DNA of 7,968 nucleotides from an uncultured Lachnospiraceae bacterium (lineage in GTDB: Bacteria; Bacillota; Clostridia; Lachnospirales; Lachnospiraceae), in the NCBI GenBank assembly GCA_946409475.1, contig CAMJWQ010000154.1, forward strand, positions 1 through 7,968, given 5' to 3'. The stretch's first letter is position 1. Every line of letters begins with the position of its first letter. The notes beneath the pieces were generated by a model. The model saw only the letters and a list, made by a program, of their open reading frames with translations, did no database searches and was not told the DNA's origin. Of this stretch, positions 1 through 6,831 are shown one piece after another. Made by a program: the position numbers and the translations under genes.

Positions 1-69
1 TATCGAAATATAAGGTATATTATTTTTCAATGAAACGAATTATTTATTTCATAAGACAGGTGACGACGT

Positions 70-507
70 ATGAATTATACTTTCCGGATAAACAGAAATG
101 AATTAGTTAAAAATATAATCATAGTTTTTATGATTTTTTCTATTTTCTTAATACTCTGCACCTCAAATTCATACGTAAATTTGGAAGTGAGAAATAAAAC
201 AGAAGACCGGACACAGTTTGGAATTCCAGATGATAAAATAGTAAGCAGTGCAGGCAGAGAAAGCAGGACGATAGTCTGCAAGCATATATTTTTGTTCAAC
301 ATGGACAGCGGAGAAAGTATTATCGACAAAATATATTTGGGCAGTTTAATGGGGGAATACCTTGTTAATGGGCTCATTTTTCTATTGATTCTAATGAATT
401 TATATCAATTCTTCCAATATATGAAAGCGTGGTTAATCGAAGTTTCTCAAAAACGCTTTGATATTTATTTTATGCATTATATTAAGCTTAGAGACGGAAA
501 AAAATAA
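70..507 (+). CDS. Hypothetical two-span membrane protein upstream of the ATP synthase operon
   Basis: I do not recognise this 145-residue protein. It has a positively charged N-terminus, a hydrophobic segment at about residues 14-34, a polar stretch of roughly 60 residues that would lie outside the cell, a second hydrophobic segment at about 95-117, and a basic C-terminal tail ending in RDGKK. This predicts a two-pass inner-membrane protein with both ends in the cytoplasm. The start is supported by an AGGTGA Shine-Dalgarno at 58-63, six bases before the ATG. It occupies the place where atpI often sits, but AtpI has four spans and AtpZ is shorter without such a loop, so neither name fits. A 245-nt gap separates it from atpB, so cotranscription is uncertain. 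Its codons are more AT-rich than those of the atp genes. It is probably a real gene; its function is unknown. Confidence 0.6.
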   Translation: MNYTFRINRNELVKNIIIVFMIFSIFLILCTSNSYVNLEVRNKTEDRTQFGIPDDKIVSSAGRESRTIVCKHIFLFNMDSGESIIDKIYLGSLMGEYLVNGLIFLLILMNLYQFFQYMKAWLIEVSQKRFDIYFMHYIKLRDGKK

Positions 508-644
508 TGCATATCACTATCTGATTTCCCTTTTACAATTAAATACATTAATTTAATGGAAAAATCTTACAAATAAGACAAGCAGTTGGTTTTATCCTTT
601 AAGTTAACGAAAGAAGCGAAGCAAATTAGTTAATAACTCCGGTA

Positions 645-673
645 TTGACTGGTTTATTTAGGATTGAAAAAAT
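645..673 (+). promoter_or_regulatory. Weak candidate promoter for the atp operon
   Basis: TTGACT at 645-650 resembles a -35 box. A 17-nt spacer leads to AAAAAT at 668-673, a poor -10. A CATAAT at 679-684 is a better -10 but has no -35 at the right distance. Upstream at 628-638 is a short palindrome, AGTTA-A-TAACT. The rest of 508-752 shows no gene. This is the only promoter-like combination I find ahead of atpB, and it is a tentative call. Confidence 0.3.
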
Positions 674-738
674 ATTTGCATAATATGTCACATATTGTCG
701 ATGTGGCCTTTATGGATAGATTTAAGAAAACTAATCAG

Positions 739-746
739 AGGAGGTG
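739..746 (+). promoter_or_regulatory. Strong Shine-Dalgarno that fixes the atpB start
   Basis: AGGAGGTG is a full anti-16S match placed six bases before the ATG at 753. An in-frame GTG at 744 would extend the protein by three residues, but it lies inside this site, so the ATG is the start. Confidence 0.85.
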
Positions 747-752
747 AGTAAT

Positions 753-1436
753 ATGGATCTTGCATCAGAGCTGATGTCCAAGCTGGATAATAAGATTAGT
801 TTTACCATACCGGTTTTCGGAGGTATTCCTGTACCGGAATCGGTTGTCACTACATGGGGAATCATGGCCTTTCTGATGCTGATGACAATCATCTTTGTTC
901 GTAATTTAAAAATGGTGCCTACCGGTCCGCAGGTATATGTGGAGGCAATAGTGGGGGGACTAAATCATTTTTTTGAAGGAATATTAGGAGAAGAAGGAAA
1001 ACGGTATTTTCCTTATCTGGGTACGGTAGCCCTTTACATAGGCTTTGCCAATGTAATCGGGATTGTCGGTCTGACATCGCCCACGAAGGACATAAATGTT
1101 ACAGGGGGATTAGCCCTATTGAGTATTTTACTGATAGAATACTCAGGAATACATGCAAAAAGAGTAAAGGGATGGATAAAGAGCTTTTCGGAACCGATGG
1201 CTATATTATTACCGATCAATATACTGGAAATTTTCATCAGACCTATTTCCTTATGTATGCGGCTTTTTGGAAATGTACTGGGCTCATTTGTAGTAATGGA
1301 ATTATTAAAATATGTAATTCCGGCGGTCATACCGGTACCGTTCAGTTTTTATTTTGATATATTTGACGGCTTAATACAGGCCTATGTATTTGTTTTTTTA
1401 ACATCATTATTTATGAAAGAAAAAATGGAAGCTTAA
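753..1436 (+). CDS. atpB: F-type ATP synthase subunit a
   Basis: Subunit a is the membrane stator of Fo. It provides the two half-channels that carry ions to and from the c ring. The protein has 227 residues with about five or six hydrophobic spans. Family hallmarks are visible: PTKDINVT at 110-117, which matches the conserved PTxDxNxT segment, and MRLFGNV at 169-175, which contains the essential arginine (R170, equivalent to E. coli R210). The last span, around GLIQAYVFVFL (206-216), carries the conserved Gln of the final helix. The ATG at 753 is chosen over the in-frame GTG at 744 because the latter lies in the ribosome-binding site. It is the first gene of the operon, 24 nt before the first c gene. 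Length and motifs are normal; identification is secure. Confidence 0.96.
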   Translation: MDLASELMSKLDNKISFTIPVFGGIPVPESVVTTWGIMAFLMLMTIIFVRNLKMVPTGPQVYVEAIVGGLNHFFEGILGEEGKRYFPYLGTVALYIGFANVIGIVGLTSPTKDINVTGGLALLSILLIEYSGIHAKRVKGWIKSFSEPMAILLPINILEIFIRPISLCMRLFGNVLGSFVVMELLKYVIPAVIPVPFSFYFDIFDGLIQAYVFVFLTSLFMKEKMEA

Positions 1437-1460
1437 AAAATAATTTAGGAGATGAATTTT

Positions 1461-1682
1461 ATGATAGTTACAGCAATAGGAGCAGGGATCGCAGTTTTGA
1501 CGGGTATAGGAGCAGGAATAGGAATCGGTATCGCCACCTCAAAGGCATCGGAAGCCATATCCAGACAGCCGGAAGCAAGCGGTGATATTAATAAAGCACT
1601 ATTATTAGGATGTGCATTGGCAGAAGCAACAGCAATTTATGGTTTCGTTGTTGCCATTTTAATTATTTTGTTCTTAAAATAA
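1461..1682 (+). CDS. atpE: F-type ATP synthase subunit c, copy 1
   Basis: Subunit c is the proteolipid hairpin that forms the rotating ring of Fo. The protein has 73 residues in two hydrophobic helices joined by the conserved polar loop RQP (35-37). Helix 1 has a run of alternating glycines (G15, 17, 19, 21, 23) that packs neighbouring subunits. Helix 2 has the ion-binding glutamate E55 in AEATAIYG. Compared with the Na+ ring of Ilyobacter, the helix 1 Gln is replaced by I22 and the Ser after the Glu by A56, which suggests H+ rather than Na+ coupling. An in-frame ATG at 1452 touches the AGGAG at 1447-1451. The ATG at 1461 has 9-nt spacing and gives the same N-terminus and spacing as copy 2, so it is preferred. 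The protein is identical to that of the next gene. Confidence 0.95.
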   Translation: MIVTAIGAGIAVLTGIGAGIGIGIATSKASEAISRQPEASGDINKALLLGCALAEATAIYGFVVAILIILFLK

Positions 1683-1705
1683 CAGGAAAAAAGGAGATTA
1701 TAAAT

Positions 1706-1927
1706 ATGATAGTTACGGCAATAGGAGCGGGAATCGCAGTGTTAACGGGTATAGGAGCAGGAATCGGAATCGGAATTGCCACCTCAAAGGCATCGGAGGC
1801 AATATCCAGACAACCGGAAGCAAGCGGTGATATTAATAAAGCATTATTACTGGGATGTGCATTGGCAGAAGCAACAGCAATCTATGGCTTTGTTGTGGCT
1901 ATTTTGATTATACTTTTCTTAAAATAG
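1706..1927 (+). CDS. atpE: F-type ATP synthase subunit c, copy 2
   Basis: This is a second proteolipid gene encoding exactly the same 73 residues as copy 1, including the RQP loop, the glycine run of helix 1 and E55 in helix 2. It has its own Shine-Dalgarno, AAGGAG at 1691-1696, nine bases before the ATG, as in copy 1. The reading frame stays open upstream into copy 1, but the extension has no family similarity, so the ATG at 1706 is the start. Because c is needed in about 8-15 copies per complex, a second gene could raise its output relative to the single-copy subunits; this is an inference. Acetobacterium woodii has identical duplicate F-type c genes in its atp operon, but alongside a V-type c gene that is absent here. 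The TAG stop overlaps the ribosome-binding site of atpF. Confidence 0.95.
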   Translation: MIVTAIGAGIAVLTGIGAGIGIGIATSKASEAISRQPEASGDINKALLLGCALAEATAIYGFVVAILIILFLK

Positions 1928-1933
1928 GAGGAG
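1926..1933 (+). promoter_or_regulatory. Shine-Dalgarno that fixes the TTG start of atpF
   Basis: AGGAGGAG overlaps the TAG stop of the second c gene and lies five bases before TTG at 1939. No ATG or GTG lies nearby in the atpF frame, so the TTG is the supported start and translation is probably coupled to the c gene. Confidence 0.75.
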
Positions 1934-1938
1934 ATTTT

Positions 1939-2424
1939 TTGTTAAACTTAGATTGGAACATCATATGGACGCTCGTTAACATCCTGGTCTTATTCTTATT
2001 TCTTAAGAAATTTTTATTTAAGCCTGTGACGGAAATGATGGAAAAGCGTACAAAAGCCATTGCGTCATCCTTGCAGGAGGCGGAAGATAAAAAATCAGAA
2101 GCTGCTAAAATGAAAGAGAATTATGAAAAGCAGTTAAGCATGGCAAGGGAAGATGCATCCCTGATCATTAAAGAATCCAGAGAACAGGCCGCCAGAGAGT
2201 ATAATGAGCAGATGAAGGAATCTAAAGAAATGGCAGCTAAGCTCTTACAGGAAGCAAATAAAACCATTGACTTGGAAAAAAAGAAAAAGCTGCAGGAGGC
2301 GCAGGCAGAAATTGCGTCCATAGCTTTATCGGCAGCAGCTAAGGTTATTGAAAAAAATGTGGATGATAATACCAATAAACAGATGCTTAACAGTCTCTTA
2401 CATGAGGTAGGTGCTGCCGAATGA
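1939..2424 (+). CDS. atpF: F-type ATP synthase subunit b
   Basis: Subunit b is the peripheral-stalk protein that, as a dimer, ties subunit a to delta and alpha. The protein has 161 residues, close to the usual 156-170. It has one N-terminal membrane helix (about residues 6-27), then FKPV and MEKRTKAI (34-41), which aligns with the conserved EKRxxxI of other b subunits. A long charged coiled coil rich in Ala, Glu and Lys runs to about residue 140. A short helical C-terminus would bind delta. Translation begins at TTG 1939 behind AGGAGGAG. The frame is open further upstream within the second c gene, but that part has no b-like sequence. The stop codon overlaps the atpH start by 4 nt (ATGA), which implies translational coupling. 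Confidence 0.93.
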   Translation: MLNLDWNIIWTLVNILVLFLFLKKFLFKPVTEMMEKRTKAIASSLQEAEDKKSEAAKMKENYEKQLSMAREDASLIIKESREQAAREYNEQMKESKEMAAKLLQEANKTIDLEKKKKLQEAQAEIASIALSAAAKVIEKNVDDNTNKQMLNSLLHEVGAAE

Positions 2425-2927
2425 TAACCCAAAGAGCTGTTAATTATGCTAAGGTTTTGTATTCACTGGGGATTAAGGAAAAGAGTATCCAAAGAACGAA
2501 AAATATATTACAAGAGAATGGTGTCTTAATAAAAGTGTTAAATAATCCGGTAATCGGAAAGCAGGAGAAAGAAGCCGTTATCGACGCTGTATTTGATAAA
2601 GAGATCTGCAATTACATAAAGGTATTAAGTAAAAACCAGGATATGGAAGCAGCTGCAGATATCTTTACGGTGTACGGGAAAATGCTACTGCAGGACAGGA
2701 ATATTCTGACAGCAAAGCTGACCTATGCCGGTAAGCCGGATGAACAGGAGCTGGAACAAATAAAAGCCATGCTTTGCCGTAAGTTTAATAAGGCTGCCGT
2801 ATCCTTAGAGCTGATTGAGGATACCTCCCTGATCGGCGGTTATATACTGACAGTAGGTGATACGGAATATGATAAAAGTATTAAGGGTACACTGCAGGAA
2901 TTGCAGAAAACCCTTGCTGGGAGGTAA
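2421..2927 (+). CDS. atpH: F-type ATP synthase subunit delta
   Basis: Delta is the OSCP-like protein that caps the F1 head and joins it to the b stalk. The protein has 168 residues, slightly shorter than the E. coli protein (177). The N-terminal helical domain begins with ITQRAVNYAKVLYSLG, like the family pattern of an aromatic and Ala-rich first helix. The best signature is near the C-terminus, DTSLIGGYILTVGDTEYDKSIKG (about 134-156), which matches the conserved LIGGxxxxxGDxxxDxSxxG block. Overall the sequence is divergent, as is normal for delta. The ATG overlaps the end of atpF, and only a weak GAGGTAGGTG sequence lies upstream within atpF, so expression probably relies on coupling. Confidence 0.92.
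   Translation: MITQRAVNYAKVLYSLGIKEKSIQRTKNILQENGVLIKVLNNPVIGKQEKEAVIDAVFDKEICNYIKVLSKNQDMEAAADIFTVYGKMLLQDRNILTAKLTYAGKPDEQELEQIKAMLCRKFNKAAVSLELIEDTSLIGGYILTVGDTEYDKSIKGTLQELQKTLAGR
2919..2924 (+). promoter_or_regulatory. Shine-Dalgarno that fixes the TTG start of atpA
   Basis: GGGAGG at the end of atpH lies eight bases before TTG at 2933. The first in-frame ATG (at 3002) would remove about 23 residues, including the conserved amphipathic N-terminus that binds delta, so TTG is the supported start. Confidence 0.75.
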
Positions 2928-2932
2928 AACAT

Positions 2933-4435
2933 TTGGGTAAATTAAATCAAAGTGATATCATATCTGTTTTAAAAAGTGAAATAGAAGATTATGATATAAA
3001 AATGTCTGTAAAAGAAACAGGAACAGTAATAGGACTTAGTGACGGCATTGCTGCTGTTTATGGATTAAATAAGGCTATGTACGGAGAATTGGTGGAATTT
3101 GAGACCGGTGTACGCGGGATTGTTCAAAATCTGGAGACAAAAACCATCGGGTGTGTCCTGCTGGGCTCCGATTATGGCTTGACTGAGGGTTCTAAAGTAG
3201 TAAGAACCAAGAAAAGAGCAGGTGTTCCCGTATCGGATCAGCTGATTGGGAGAGTGGTAAATGCGTTAGGAAGCCCCATTGACGGTAAGGGACCTATTGA
3301 TGCAGCCGAATTTTTCCCCATTGAAAATGAAGCCGCAGGCGTATGCAGCCGTAAATCCGTCAGTGTACCGCTGCAGACCGGTATTCTGGCCATTGACTCC
3401 ATGTTTCCTATCGGCAGGGGACAGCGTGAGCTGATTATCGGAGACCGTCAAACAGGAAAAACCTCCATTGCCATTGATACCATTATCAACCAAAGAGGTC
3501 AGGATGTGATCTGCATTTATGTAGCAATCGGACAAAAAGCCTCCACGGTTGCCAAAATGGTCAACACACTGAACAAATTCAACGCAATGGAATACACCAT
3601 AGTGTTATCTGCATCTGCCAGTGATCTGGCATCCCTGCAATACATTGCTCCCTATTCCGGTACGGCAATGGCTGAATACTTTATGAAGCAGGGGAAGGAT
3701 GTATTAATTGTATATGATGATCTGTCAAAGCATGCGGTAGCTTATCGTACCATGTCCTTACTTTTGGAGAGACCGCCGGGAAGAGAGGCTTATCCGGGAG
3801 ACGTTTTCTATCTGCATTCCAGATTACTGGAAAGATCCTGCCGATTAGATGAAGCTCATGGCGGCGGTTCCATCACGGCACTTCCAATCATAGAGACTTT
3901 GGCGGGAGACGTATCTGCTTATATACCGACAAACGTAATTTCCATTACCGACGGACAGATATTTTTAGAAAGTGAATTATTCTTCTCAGGAATCAGGCCT
4001 GCGGTTAATGTAGGACTCAGCGTATCCCGTGTGGGCGGTGCGGCGCAGACGAAAGCCATGAAAAAGGCAGCAGGAAGCCTGCGTATCGACCTGGCGCAAT
4101 ACAGAGAAATGGAAATCTTCACACAATTCAGTTCCGATCTGGATAAATCCACAAAGGATTTATTGGATCACGGCAGCCGTCTGGTGGAGCTGTTAAAACA
4201 GCCTTTATCCAAACCATTACCCCTGCATGAACAGGTAATCTTATTGTGTGTCGCCAACAACAGGCTCCTTATGGATGTCCCTATGAAAGAGCTAAAGGAC
4301 TTCAGGCTTGGCCTTATGGACCATTTCCGTACACATTGCCCGGCTGTCATTGAAGAAATTGATACAAAGAAAGTGTTGACAGAGGAATTAATAGCGCAGA
4401 TCGTGGATGCAGCCAAAGAATTCAAGAATAGGTGA
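2933..4435 (+). CDS. atpA: F-type ATP synthase subunit alpha
   Basis: Alpha is the non-catalytic nucleotide-binding subunit of the alpha3-beta3 head. The protein has 500 residues, the normal length. In order it shows a short N-terminal helix that docks with delta, a beta-barrel domain (about 25-95), the nucleotide domain with P-loop GDRQTGKTS (170-178, K176), Walker B-like VLIVYDDLS (257-265), and the family signature PAVNVGLSVSRVGG (356-369). The last of these carries R366, the arginine finger that reaches into the catalytic site of beta. A helical C-terminal domain follows. The start is TTG behind GGGAGG. The TGA stop lies within the ribosome-binding site of atpG. No key residue is missing. 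The identification is secure. Confidence 0.97.
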   Translation: MGKLNQSDIISVLKSEIEDYDIKMSVKETGTVIGLSDGIAAVYGLNKAMYGELVEFETGVRGIVQNLETKTIGCVLLGSDYGLTEGSKVVRTKKRAGVPVSDQLIGRVVNALGSPIDGKGPIDAAEFFPIENEAAGVCSRKSVSVPLQTGILAIDSMFPIGRGQRELIIGDRQTGKTSIAIDTIINQRGQDVICIYVAIGQKASTVAKMVNTLNKFNAMEYTIVLSASASDLASLQYIAPYSGTAMAEYFMKQGKDVLIVYDDLSKHAVAYRTMSLLLERPPGREAYPGDVFYLHSRLLERSCRLDEAHGGGSITALPIIETLAGDVSAYIPTNVISITDGQIFLESELFFSGIRPAVNVGLSVSRVGGAAQTKAMKKAAGSLRIDLAQYREMEIFTQFSSDLDKSTKDLLDHGSRLVELLKQPLSKPLPLHEQVILLCVANNRLLMDVPMKELKDFRLGLMDHFRTHCPAVIEEIDTKKVLTEELIAQIVDAAKEFKNR

Positions 4436-4440
4436 TTGTC

Positions 4441-5313
4441 ATGGCTAATATGAGAGAGATACGTTCGAGAATAAAAAGTATACAAGATATTATGAAAATA
4501 ACGAATGCCATGTATCTGATATCCTCTTCCAAAATAAAAAGGGCCCGCAAAAGCCTGGCGGCAACGGTACCATATTTTGAAAAACTGCAATCCACCATAA
4601 ATGATATTTTGTTACGTGCGCCCCATATGCATCAGGTGTATTTTGAGCGCAGGGAGGAAATAGAAGCTAAGGACAGAAAAAAAGGATATATTGTCATTAC
4701 TGCGGATAAAGGTCTGGCCGGGGCTTATAATCATAATGTCATTAAAAAAGCGGAAGAAGAAATGAAGAAATGCAGTAATAATTTCCTCTTTGTCGTAGGC
4801 ATGGTGGGAAGGCAGTACTTTTTGAAAAAAGGAGTCATGGTGGACTGTGAGTTTTTGTATACCGCCCAGGATCCCACTATGTACCGTGCAGGATGTATCG
4901 CGGATACCATACTGGATTTATTTAAAAAACATAATCTGGATGATGTTTATGTCGTATATACAAAAATGGTCACACCCATGAAAGCGGAGGTGCAATTTCA
5001 GAAGATACTGCCCTTAGAGAGAAGAAAAGAGGAACGCAGGGCTGCCGGCTATCTGCATGCTAAATTTTTACCTTCACCGGAAGCGGTCATGGACCGGTTG
5101 GTACCTAATTATGTGAAGGGGCTTATTTTTGGTATATTGATAGAAGCGTACAGCTGTGAGCAGAATGCCAGAATGACGGCTATGGAGGCTGCGACCAGAA
5201 GTGCAAAAGACATGTTACGGGAATTAGGTTTATTATATAACAGAGCAAGACAGGCAGCAATTACACAGAGTATAACGGAGGTTGTCAGCGGTGCCAAAAA
5301 ATTAAAGAAATAA
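4441..5313 (+). CDS. atpG: F-type ATP synthase subunit gamma
   Basis: Gamma is the central rotor shaft that turns inside the alpha3-beta3 head and couples c-ring rotation to catalysis. The protein has 290 residues, a normal length. The N-terminal coiled-coil helix reads MANMREIRSRIKSIQDIMKI and continues with TNAMYLISSSKIKRA, the equivalent of KAMEMVAASKMR in E. coli. The middle domain contains ITADKGLAGAYN (86-97). The C-terminal helix, from about ARMTAMEAATRSA (243-255) to ITEVVSGAKKLKK, is the second half of the shaft. An in-frame GTG at 4432 overlaps the atpA stop, but ATG 4441 is preferred because AGGTGA at 4430-4435 precedes it by five bases and it gives the usual MA-xx-REIRSRI start. 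Confidence 0.95.
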   Translation: MANMREIRSRIKSIQDIMKITNAMYLISSSKIKRARKSLAATVPYFEKLQSTINDILLRAPHMHQVYFERREEIEAKDRKKGYIVITADKGLAGAYNHNVIKKAEEEMKKCSNNFLFVVGMVGRQYFLKKGVMVDCEFLYTAQDPTMYRAGCIADTILDLFKKHNLDDVYVVYTKMVTPMKAEVQFQKILPLERRKEERRAAGYLHAKFLPSPEAVMDRLVPNYVKGLIFGILIEAYSCEQNARMTAMEAATRSAKDMLRELGLLYNRARQAAITQSITEVVSGAKKLKK

Positions 5314-5336
5314 CTGACAGGTGCATCTGATGACGG

Positions 5337-5360
5337 AACTTATCGGAAGAGATAACAGTT
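5337..5360 (+). other. Possible RNA hairpin in the atpG-atpD gap
   Basis: AACTTATC (5337-5344) can pair with GATA and AGTT (5351-5354, 5357-5360), giving eight base pairs with a 2-nt bulge and the six-base loop GGAAGA. It lies in the longest gap inside the operon (89 nt). No T run follows, so it is not a terminator; a role in processing or mRNA stability is only a possibility. Confidence 0.3.
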
Positions 5361-5402
5361 ATATTAGTAAATGTGAAATTTGCATGTCGGAAAGAGGTTA
5401 TT

Positions 5403-6806
5403 ATGGAAAAAGGAAAAATAGTTCAAGTCCTTGGACCGGTAGTGGATGTAGAATTTGAAAGCGGCAGGCTCCCGATGATCAAGGATGCACTTGAAGTGAT
5501 CAGAGATGGGAAAAGAGTCGTGATGGAAGTGGCCGGCCACTTGGGAAACCGCATGGTTCGCTGCATTATGCTGGCATCCAGTGAGGGACTTACGAAGGAT
5601 ATGGAAGTGACGGCAACTGGCTCATGCATTCAGGTACCGGTAGGAAAACAAATACTGGGAAGAATGTTCAATGTACTGGGAGAGACAATTGATAACGGAG
5701 ATCCCATCGAAGCGGAAGAGCAATGGAGGATCCACAGAGATGCGCCTGCCTTTGAGGAGCAAAGTCCGGTAGTGGAATTATTGGAAACGGGAATTAAAGT
5801 CATAGATCTGTTAGCTCCCTACGCAAAAGGAGGAAAAATCGGATTATTTGGAGGTGCCGGTGTAGGTAAGACGGTGCTTATCCAGGAGCTGATACGAAGC
5901 ATTGCGACAGAGCACGGCGGTTACTCCATATTTACAGGAGTGGGAGAGCGCTCCCGGGAAGGTAACGATCTTTGGATGGAAATGAAGGAATCCGGTGTTA
6001 TCAATAAAACAGCCCTGGTCTTCGGTCAGATGAATGAGCCCCCCGGATCCCGTATGAGGGTGGCACAGACAGGACTTACCATGGCGGAATATTTCAGGGA
6101 CGAAGAAAAACAGGACGTTCTTTTATTTATTGATAATATATTCCGTTTTGTGCAGGCGGGTTCGGAGGTTTCCGCATTACTGGGCCGTATGCCTTCAGCC
6201 GTAGGATACCAGCCGACTCTTGCCAATGATGTGGGGGAATTGCAGGAAAGGATCACCTCTACCAAGAACGGTTCCATTACGTCCGTTCAGGCCGTATACG
6301 TTCCTGCCGATGATTTGACGGATCCTGCACCGGCCGTGACCTTTGCCCATTTGGATGCCACAACGGTTCTATCAAGAAAAATTGTGGAGCAGGGGATTTA
6401 CCCCGCCGTTGATCCTTTGGAGTCTACCTCCAGGATTCTGGAACCGGACGTGGTTGGTCAGGAGCATTATGAAATAGCCAGAAAGACCCAGGAAATACTG
6501 CAAAGATATAAGGAGCTTCAGGATATTATTGCTATTCTTGGTATGGAAGAACTGGACGAAGAGGATAAAGTAACGGTATACAGGGCCAGAAAAATACAGA
6601 AGTTCTTATCCCAGCCCTTCTATGTGGCAGAAGCTTTTACCGGAATGGAAGGTAAATATGTACCCTTAAATGAAACCATAAAGGGCTTTAAGGCTATTAT
6701 TAACGGTGAAATGGATGAGTATCCTGAGGCGGCTTTCCTTATGGTCGGTACAATTGATGAAGCGGTGGAAAAAGCAAAGCGGATCAATGCCGGTGAAATT
6801 GTGTAG
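5403..6806 (+). CDS. atpD: F-type ATP synthase subunit beta
   Basis: Beta is the catalytic subunit that makes or hydrolyses ATP. The protein has 467 residues, the family norm. Visible motifs in order are an N-terminal beta-barrel starting GKIVQVLGPVVDVEF, the P-loop GGAGVGKT (150-157, K156), GVGERSREGNDLW (179-191) with the catalytic glutamate E182, Walker B LLFIDNIFRF (240-249), ALLGRMPSAVGYQPTL (258-273), and the signature PAVDPLESTS (334-343). The DELSEED lever appears as EELDEED (382-388), with all charges preserved. The frame is open to a GTG at 5373, but ATG 5403 is chosen because AGAGG at 5393-5397 precedes it by five bases and the protein then begins like other beta subunits. It lies 25 nt before atpC. 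Confidence 0.97.
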   Translation: MEKGKIVQVLGPVVDVEFESGRLPMIKDALEVIRDGKRVVMEVAGHLGNRMVRCIMLASSEGLTKDMEVTATGSCIQVPVGKQILGRMFNVLGETIDNGDPIEAEEQWRIHRDAPAFEEQSPVVELLETGIKVIDLLAPYAKGGKIGLFGGAGVGKTVLIQELIRSIATEHGGYSIFTGVGERSREGNDLWMEMKESGVINKTALVFGQMNEPPGSRMRVAQTGLTMAEYFRDEEKQDVLLFIDNIFRFVQAGSEVSALLGRMPSAVGYQPTLANDVGELQERITSTKNGSITSVQAVYVPADDLTDPAPAVTFAHLDATTVLSRKIVEQGIYPAVDPLESTSRILEPDVVGQEHYEIARKTQEILQRYKELQDIIAILGMEELDEEDKVTVYRARKIQKFLSQPFYVAEAFTGMEGKYVPLNETIKGFKAIINGEMDEYPEAAFLMVGTIDEAVEKAKRINAGEIV

Positions 6807-6831
6807 AGATTAATCGTAGATTGGAGGAAAA

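Larger units (their letters stand above)
1461..1927 (+). repeat. Tandem duplication of the subunit c gene
   Basis: Two 222-nt coding copies start 245 nt apart, at 1461 and 1706, with a 23-nt spacer. By codon-by-codon comparison 21 of 73 sense codons differ, plus TAA versus TAG, about 24 base changes in all, and none changes an amino acid. The longest identical runs (about 30 nt each) fall in the polar loop and around the ion-binding Glu. Silent divergence argues against an assembly artefact. Confidence 0.95.

Noticed and set aside
496..534. GGAAA/TTTCC pairing across the end of the first gene with a following T-rich stretch
   Set aside because: Only five pairs across a 24-nt loop; too weak to call a terminator.
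538..557. Inverted repeat ATTAAAT/ATTTAAT after the first gene as a terminator
   Set aside because: The stem is seven A-T pairs with no G-C and no T run follows, so it is expected by chance in AT-rich DNA.
4168..4590. 140-codon minus-strand frame across the atpA-atpG junction
   Set aside because: It is antisense to two well-identified genes and has no plausible start signal or family match.
5330..5459. Short reading frame starting ATG at 5330 in the atpG-atpD gap
   Set aside because: It runs into atpD in another frame, and its low-complexity C-terminal part is a shadow of the atpD sequence. No recognisable product.
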